17,704 nucleotides of DNA from NCBI GenBank assembly GCA_027578815.1, contig JANBTH010000423.1:1-17704 (forward strand). Direction: 5' to 3'. Each line of letters begins with the position of its first letter. Positions within the stretch are counted from its first letter, which is position 1. The notes under the pieces were generated by a model. The model was not told the origin of the DNA. It did not search any database and worked only from the letters and a program-made list of their open reading frames with translations. Position numbers and translations under genes: made by a program. Origin of the DNA: Coemansia sp. RSA 1804 (Eukaryota > Kickxellomycota > Kickxellomycetes > Kickxellales > Kickxellaceae). This document shows positions 14,040 to 17,704 of this stretch, piece after piece.

Positions 14040-16223
14040 ATGCCGCACGGCAGAGACGGCCAGTTCACCTTCACGGTGCCCGAGCAGCAGCAGAAACAGC
14101 AGCACCAGCAACAGATGCAGTCCCAGCAGCACGAAGCCGACGCAGAGCACTTTGCAACCGCCGCATGGGCCTCAGCGCCGCAGACGCCCGACACCGCCTC
14201 CACGGCAGCCATCGACTACTTGTTCGGCGAAAGCGCCGACGAAACCGACTCACACAAGCACACGCACAACGACGGATACGGCGCAGTGCCGCACCACCAG
14301 CACAACCACAGCCACAGCCACAGCCACAACCACCAGCACTTTCACTTGTACCTCGGCGCCGCCCAGCGCAGACGCCATCTGCACCACCACGCAACCCAGT
14401 CCCCGTCGCCGGCGCCAGCGTCGGCACACCAGTCGGCCGCCGACCTCTGCGAGCCGCAGGACCCGCTAACATGGCTGCTGGCGGCGTCAGCATCGGCGCC
14501 GGCGCCGGCGCCATCGAGTCTGTCCAGCGCACGCGTGGCCGAGCTGCTGGAGGCGCACGGCGTGGGGCAGCAGGGCTGGGGCAGCGCCGCCGATGCCGAT
14601 ACCGCCAGACGGTGGAGCCAGCGCTGCCACACGCTGGCATCGTCGTCGGGCGCCGCTGCCGACGAGGACGACGAGTTCGGCCGCAACGACCCGCACTGGG
14701 ACGACATGCTGACGTTCCGCCAGACGCGCGTGCGCGTGCCTCGCGAGCGCGCGTGGTCGGGCGCGGCATCAGTGTCGGCATCGGCGTCCGAGGCATCGCC
14801 GGAGCGCTCCTCCTCCTCCTTCTCAGCCGGCGGCGGCGGCGGCAGGTGGTGGCGGCTGCTGCCGATGGCCACCAGTGCAGCGGGACGTGCGGTGTGCTTC
14901 ACTGCGCTGCCCGTGTGTGCGGTGGTTGCGTGGTGCGCTGTGCCGCTGAAGACGGGCGCCGCGCACAAGCTGGACTTCTGGTTCTTCCTCGTGTTCTACT
15001 ACGGACTGTACAACGCCGTTGCGCTGGCGCTGGTGACGCAGATCTTCCACGTGTACTCGCTGACGTGGTGGCCGCGCTCCGTGGGCGGCGTTGCTGCCAA
15101 TGTCATCTCGTGGCTGTTTGCCACGCTGCTGGGCGCGCTCGTCCATGTGCTCGGCACCGGCATCGAGCGCATTCCGCTGGCGTGGACGGCGCTGACGCTG
15201 CTGACGCTACTGCTACCGGTCGCCGTCTCCTTTGCCTCCATCCAGCGCCATCACCGCCGATCGATGCGTCGGCGCCGCTGGGCAAGCGCTGCCGGAGCTG
15301 GAACTACCGCTGCCAGCGACAGCGACGCAGGCGGGCTCCTCCGCCACGACTACAACGCCCACAGCCAGCAGCACCCGCTGATAGCCACATCCGTCGAATG
15401 GCGCACGCCGGCGTCGTACCGACGGTTCCTGTGGTTCTGCTCGTCGTTTCTGCTGTGGTACGCGGCGCTTGCGGCTGGCGAGTACCTGGCGTACGTGTAC
15501 ATCGACACGCTGCCGCACACAACAAAGGACGGTTTCTACTACGTGTACTCGTGGATCGCCACCATCAACGTGCTCTCTGTGCTTGCCAACTGGGTGGTGA
15601 CGTCCAAGATCCGGTCGTGGCCGCTGCAGTACATATACTCCATGTACTTTTTCACAACGTACTTTATCTTCTACCGCAACCTGTTTGCGCGGCTGCAGAA
15701 CCCCGAGCAGGTGGTGCTGCTCCAGCTGGGTTCATCCATGTGGGTTGTTCTTGTCTATCCGCTGCGCATGGCACGTCCCGTCTACCGCGCACTGGCCTTT
15801 CTGCTGCGCTGGAGCGACGCCGACTACCCCTACGAGACGTACGTGCGTCAGCTGGGCCGCAGCTTCTTCCTCCGCAACAAGGCCGAGAACGCAACCATGC
15901 TGGGCTTCCTGTGCTGGGTCTCCGTGCTCCACTTTGGCCCCAACAGCAGCCACTACCCTTACTTTCGCTTCGAGCCCAAGGACGACGAGTTCAGCTACGA
16001 GTACGCCCTGACCATCCGTGCCTCCGCCTACGTGTGGGCCAGCGAGCTGGTTGCCAGCCGCGTCGTGCGCTTCATCTTCCGCCGCGTCTACGCCCTCGAC
16101 ATCGGCGCCGAGGCCGTCTACGACTTCAAGCGCTATCCGCACGTTGTTCCTGTGCTGGTCCTGGTGACCGTCCATGTTTTGCAGAACATTCTGTTCGGCC
16201 TGATCCGCCTGGACTTTGCCTGA
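14040..16223 (+). CDS. multipass membrane protein of unknown function with a His-rich N-terminus
   Basis: Predicted 727-residue protein, intronless. The N-terminal 270 residues are low-complexity and probably cytosolic: Gln-rich at 15-30, His-rich at 71-101 with ten His between 84 and 101, then Ala/Ser-rich and acidic parts. The C-terminal 450 residues are strongly hydrophobic, with about ten or eleven membrane segments, roughly at 285-303, 311-335, 348-372, 378-401, 463-485, 499-520, 529-549, 558-580, 617-637, 655-676 and 702-723. A basic loop (QRHHRRSMRRRR, 402-413) separates the first four from the rest. Notable loop signatures are EYLAYVYIDTLPHTTKDGFY (480-499) and HFGPNSSHYPYF. I do not recognise a family; the His-rich tail recalls metal transporters, but no ZIP or CDF signature is visible. 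The ATG has A at -3 and no in-frame ATG precedes it. G+C is very high, so other frames are also open. Confidence 0.85.
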   Translation: MPHGRDGQFTFTVPEQQQKQQHQQQMQSQQHEADAEHFATAAWASAPQTPDTASTAAIDYLFGESADETDSHKHTHNDGYGAVPHHQHNHSHSHSHNHQHFHLYLGAAQRRRHLHHHATQSPSPAPASAHQSAADLCEPQDPLTWLLAASASAPAPAPSSLSSARVAELLEAHGVGQQGWGSAADADTARRWSQRCHTLASSSGAAADEDDEFGRNDPHWDDMLTFRQTRVRVPRERAWSGAASVSASASEASPERSSSSFSAGGGGGRWWRLLPMATSAAGRAVCFTALPVCAVVAWCAVPLKTGAAHKLDFWFFLVFYYGLYNAVALALVTQIFHVYSLTWWPRSVGGVAANVISWLFATLLGALVHVLGTGIERIPLAWTALTLLTLLLPVAVSFASIQRHHRRSMRRRRWASAAGAGTTAASDSDAGGLLRHDYNAHSQQHPLIATSVEWRTPASYRRFLWFCSSFLLWYAALAAGEYLAYVYIDTLPHTTKDGFYYVYSWIATINVLSVLANWVVTSKIRSWPLQYIYSMYFFTTYFIFYRNLFARLQNPEQVVLLQLGSSMWVVLVYPLRMARPVYRALAFLLRWSDADYPYETYVRQLGRSFFLRNKAENATMLGFLCWVSVLHFGPNSSHYPYFRFEPKDDEFSYEYALTIRASAYVWASELVASRVVRFIFRRVYALDIGAEAVYDFKRYPHVVPVLVLVTVHVLQNILFGLIRLDFA

Positions 16224-16354
16224 TACAGCCCTCGGCTGGTCCAGATCAAGATCAAGCTCAAGATTTCCCTTCCGTGTCCGATCCAGCCATTATTGTACAA
16301 TCCAGACCCGAATCGTGCTTTTCTCCTACTTCACCCTTTTCGTTATACCTGTAC

Positions 16355-16360
16355 TTTAAT
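16355..16360 (-). terminator. poly(A) signal candidate for SOD2
   Basis: TTTAAT on the plus strand reads ATTAAA on the minus strand, about 130 bases past the SOD2 stop. It is a common variant of AATAAA; weakly supported. Confidence 0.25.
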
Positions 16361-16486
16361 CATAACCACGTTCTGCATCCAGCACCTCACTCCTCCGCTC
16401 CTCTGTCTGGCAAGGGAGTCGGCTGAAACGTGCAAGAAAAAGACCAACAACATCATCAAAAGAAGAAGAAAAAGAAGCTACATGGG

Positions 16487-17185
16487 TTACGCCTTGTGTT
16501 GGGCCACGGCATCGTCGTAGCGCTTGGCCACGTCCTTCCAGTTGACCACGCGCCAGATGTTCTTAAAGTAGTCGGCCTTGACGTTGTTGTAGTCGAGGTA
16601 GTAGGCGTGCTCCCACGCATCGATGCCCAGAAGCGGCACATGGCCCACCGACGACGGCATGTCCTGGTTGGCAGTGCTAATCACATCCAGTCTACCCAGC
16701 GCCTTGTTGAACGTCAGCCAGCCCCACCCAGATCCCAGGATCCCCGCCGTCTTCGCATTCACCGCCGTCGACAGCGCTCCAAGCGTCCCGTATTGCTGCT
16801 CGATCGCCGTCTTCAGCGCCCCATCGTGCAGCTGTCCGCCGCCGTTCTTCTCACCAATCAGATTCTTCCAGAATATCGTGTGGTTGACGTGTCCTCCGGC
16901 GTTGAATGTGAGCGCTGGCTGGAGCGCCACCTGCGCTGCCACGTTGTTCTTGGCCTGCGCCTCCAGAAGCTTCTCCTCCGCCGCGTTCAAGTTGCTCACG
17001 TACGTCGCGTGGTGCTTGTCGTGGTGCAGCTTCATGATCTTGGCCGAGATCACCGGCTCCAGCTCGTTGTAATCGTAGTCCAGATCGGGAACCGTGTGCT
17101 TGCTGCGCACTGCCCCGACTCCGGCTCCAACCACCCCGCGTGACGCCTGTCTGGCTGCTGAAAACGCCCTAGTGCTCAGCATCAT
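16487..17185 (-). CDS. SOD2: mitochondrial manganese superoxide dismutase
   Basis: Predicted 232-residue enzyme that converts superoxide to hydrogen peroxide and oxygen in the mitochondrial matrix. Residues 1-29 are a presequence rich in Arg, Ala, Ser and Gly; the mature protein starts near KHTVPDLDYDYNELEP. Metal ligands are visible at the expected places: His54 in KLHHDKHH, His102 in GGHVNHTIFW, and Asp189 and His193 in DAWEHAYY. The second-shell residues His58 and Tyr62 are present, and Gln174 in NQDMP marks the Mn rather than Fe subtype. GSGWGWL (151-157) and the C-terminal NIWRVVNWKDVAKRY are typical. Two ATGs stand in a row at the start (17185 and 17182); the first is chosen and lies in an A-rich context on the sense strand. 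No intron. It converges on the multipass gene with a 263-base gap. Its upstream region carries stress-type motifs, described separately. Confidence 0.97.
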   Translation of the reverse strand: MMLSTRAFSAARQASRGVVGAGVGAVRSKHTVPDLDYDYNELEPVISAKIMKLHHDKHHATYVSNLNAAEEKLLEAQAKNNVAAQVALQPALTFNAGGHVNHTIFWKNLIGEKNGGGQLHDGALKTAIEQQYGTLGALSTAVNAKTAGILGSGWGWLTFNKALGRLDVISTANQDMPSSVGHVPLLGIDAWEHAYYLDYNNVKADYFKNIWRVVNWKDVAKRYDDAVAQHKA

Positions 17186-17704
17186 TTTTTGTTTGTTTTT
17201 CTGTTGTCTTGCTAATGAATGGGAAGTTTAACAAGTATGCCGTCGTACTGGAAGGATACCCTGCTGGTGTTTGTAATCAACGAAATATAGCCTATACTAA
17301 TCGAGATCGAATCAAATAAAAAGAGGCAGAGAGATAAGAAGAGAAAGCGTAGCTCAAAAAGAAATAAAGAGAAATAGAAAGAGAAGAAAAGAAAAACGAA
17401 ATCGAGGCAAGGTTCTTTTTTATATTTGGAAGTTTGCGGTAGATAAGCAGCAGATAAGTGTGTGTGCCTTTTAATCTGGCTCCGAAATCGTCAATGCACT
17501 TCCCCCCTCCTCCGCTTGCCCACTCATCCAGCCAATCAACGCAATGACGTAACATCCAGATCATAAATTCTGTAATTTGTGAAAGCGTTTGCGTTAGAGG
17601 TGTAACTTTAGCATTTGAAATATGTGTATTTGTGCAGGGTGAAGAGCTCAGGGTTTTAAACTCTGGCCACACTGTGAATCGCCTGCAGGAGAATGACCAG
17701 ATCT
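17186..17704. promoter_or_regulatory. SOD2 upstream region, with a possible exon of the next gene at the right edge
   Basis: The plus strand is almost purely purine at about 17310-17400, so the SOD2 sense strand has a pyrimidine tract 125-215 bases before the ATG. Farther upstream are CCCCT (17504-17508), CCAAT (17532-17536) and TGACGTAA (17545-17552). At the edge, a CAG at 17637-17639 could be a splice acceptor: the plus-strand frame after it stays open to the window end with codons that look coding (GEELRVLNSGHTVNRLQEND). No matching upstream exon with an ATG and a good donor was found, so this stays tentative. Confidence 0.35.
17504..17552. promoter_or_regulatory. stress-type motif cluster upstream of SOD2
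   Basis: Within 49 bases lie CCCCT (the STRE core in yeast), CCAAT (HAP/NF-Y type box) and TGACGTAA, whose complement TTACGTCA is the binding site of Atf1/CREB-type bZIP factors in fungi. All three are known regulators of stress or respiratory genes, which fits an antioxidant enzyme. Each motif is short and could occur by chance; the cluster is about 320-370 bases from the ATG. Confidence 0.4.

Noticed and set aside
16430..17143. 237-codon plus-strand frame antisense to SOD2
   Set aside because: SOD2 is unambiguous with all metal ligands; the antisense frame is a composition shadow.
17292..17672. 126-codon minus-strand frame upstream of SOD2
   Set aside because: It starts at a non-ATG codon and its second half is the purine/pyrimidine tract read as Ser/Phe/Leu; no domain.

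Overview
This window looks like fungal nuclear DNA. It has spliceosomal introns with GTAAGT donors and TAG acceptors, short intergenic gaps, AATAAA-type poly(A) signals, pyrimidine tracts upstream of starts, polyglutamine and Ser/Thr-rich wall-type proteins, and nuclear genes whose products carry mitochondrial presequences. An early-diverging fungus such as a member of Kickxellomycotina or Mucoromycota is my guess from general character, not something the sequence proves. I saw no tRNA, rRNA, transposon or CRISPR array.

Layout, left to right. (1) 313-1386, minus: mitochondrial ribosomal protein mL38 (MRPL35). (2) 1807-2517, plus: a HotDog (PaaI/THEM4-like) thioesterase-family protein with a probable mitochondrial presequence. 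(3) 2986-3876, plus: a second, divergent HotDog protein, also with a presequence. (4) 4368-6977, plus: a two-exon gene for a 729-residue protein of unknown function with an N-terminal coiled coil, an Arg-rich patch and one C-terminal membrane segment. (5) 7153-9225, minus: a two-exon Hst3/Hst4-type sirtuin. (6) A 1.5 kb gene-poor stretch. (7) 10735-11922, plus: a signal-peptide, Ser/Thr-rich, single-pass membrane protein resembling fungal wall sensors. (8) 12334-13410, minus: the OMA1 mitochondrial metalloprotease. (9) 14040-16223, plus: a multipass membrane protein of unknown function with a His-rich N-terminus. (10) 16487-17185, minus: mitochondrial Mn superoxide dismutase (SOD2). The window edges may hold fragments of two more genes, at low confidence.

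Five of the nine recognisable genes (MRPL35, both HotDog proteins, OMA1, SOD2) are predicted to act in mitochondria: translation, acyl-CoA metabolism, inner-membrane stress proteolysis and superoxide defence. Most neighbours are divergent or convergent, so there are no operons; three divergent pairs share upstream regions. The right part (from about 10.7 kb) is clearly richer in G+C than the left, and this produces long open shadow frames over its genes.

The observations I rate highest are the tandem HotDog pair, in which each member lacks a different active-site residue; the sirtuin intron, which is open in frame through its whole length and ends on the splice-acceptor TAG; the two membrane proteins of unknown function; and an upstream ORF that stops 11 bases before the multipass protein start.
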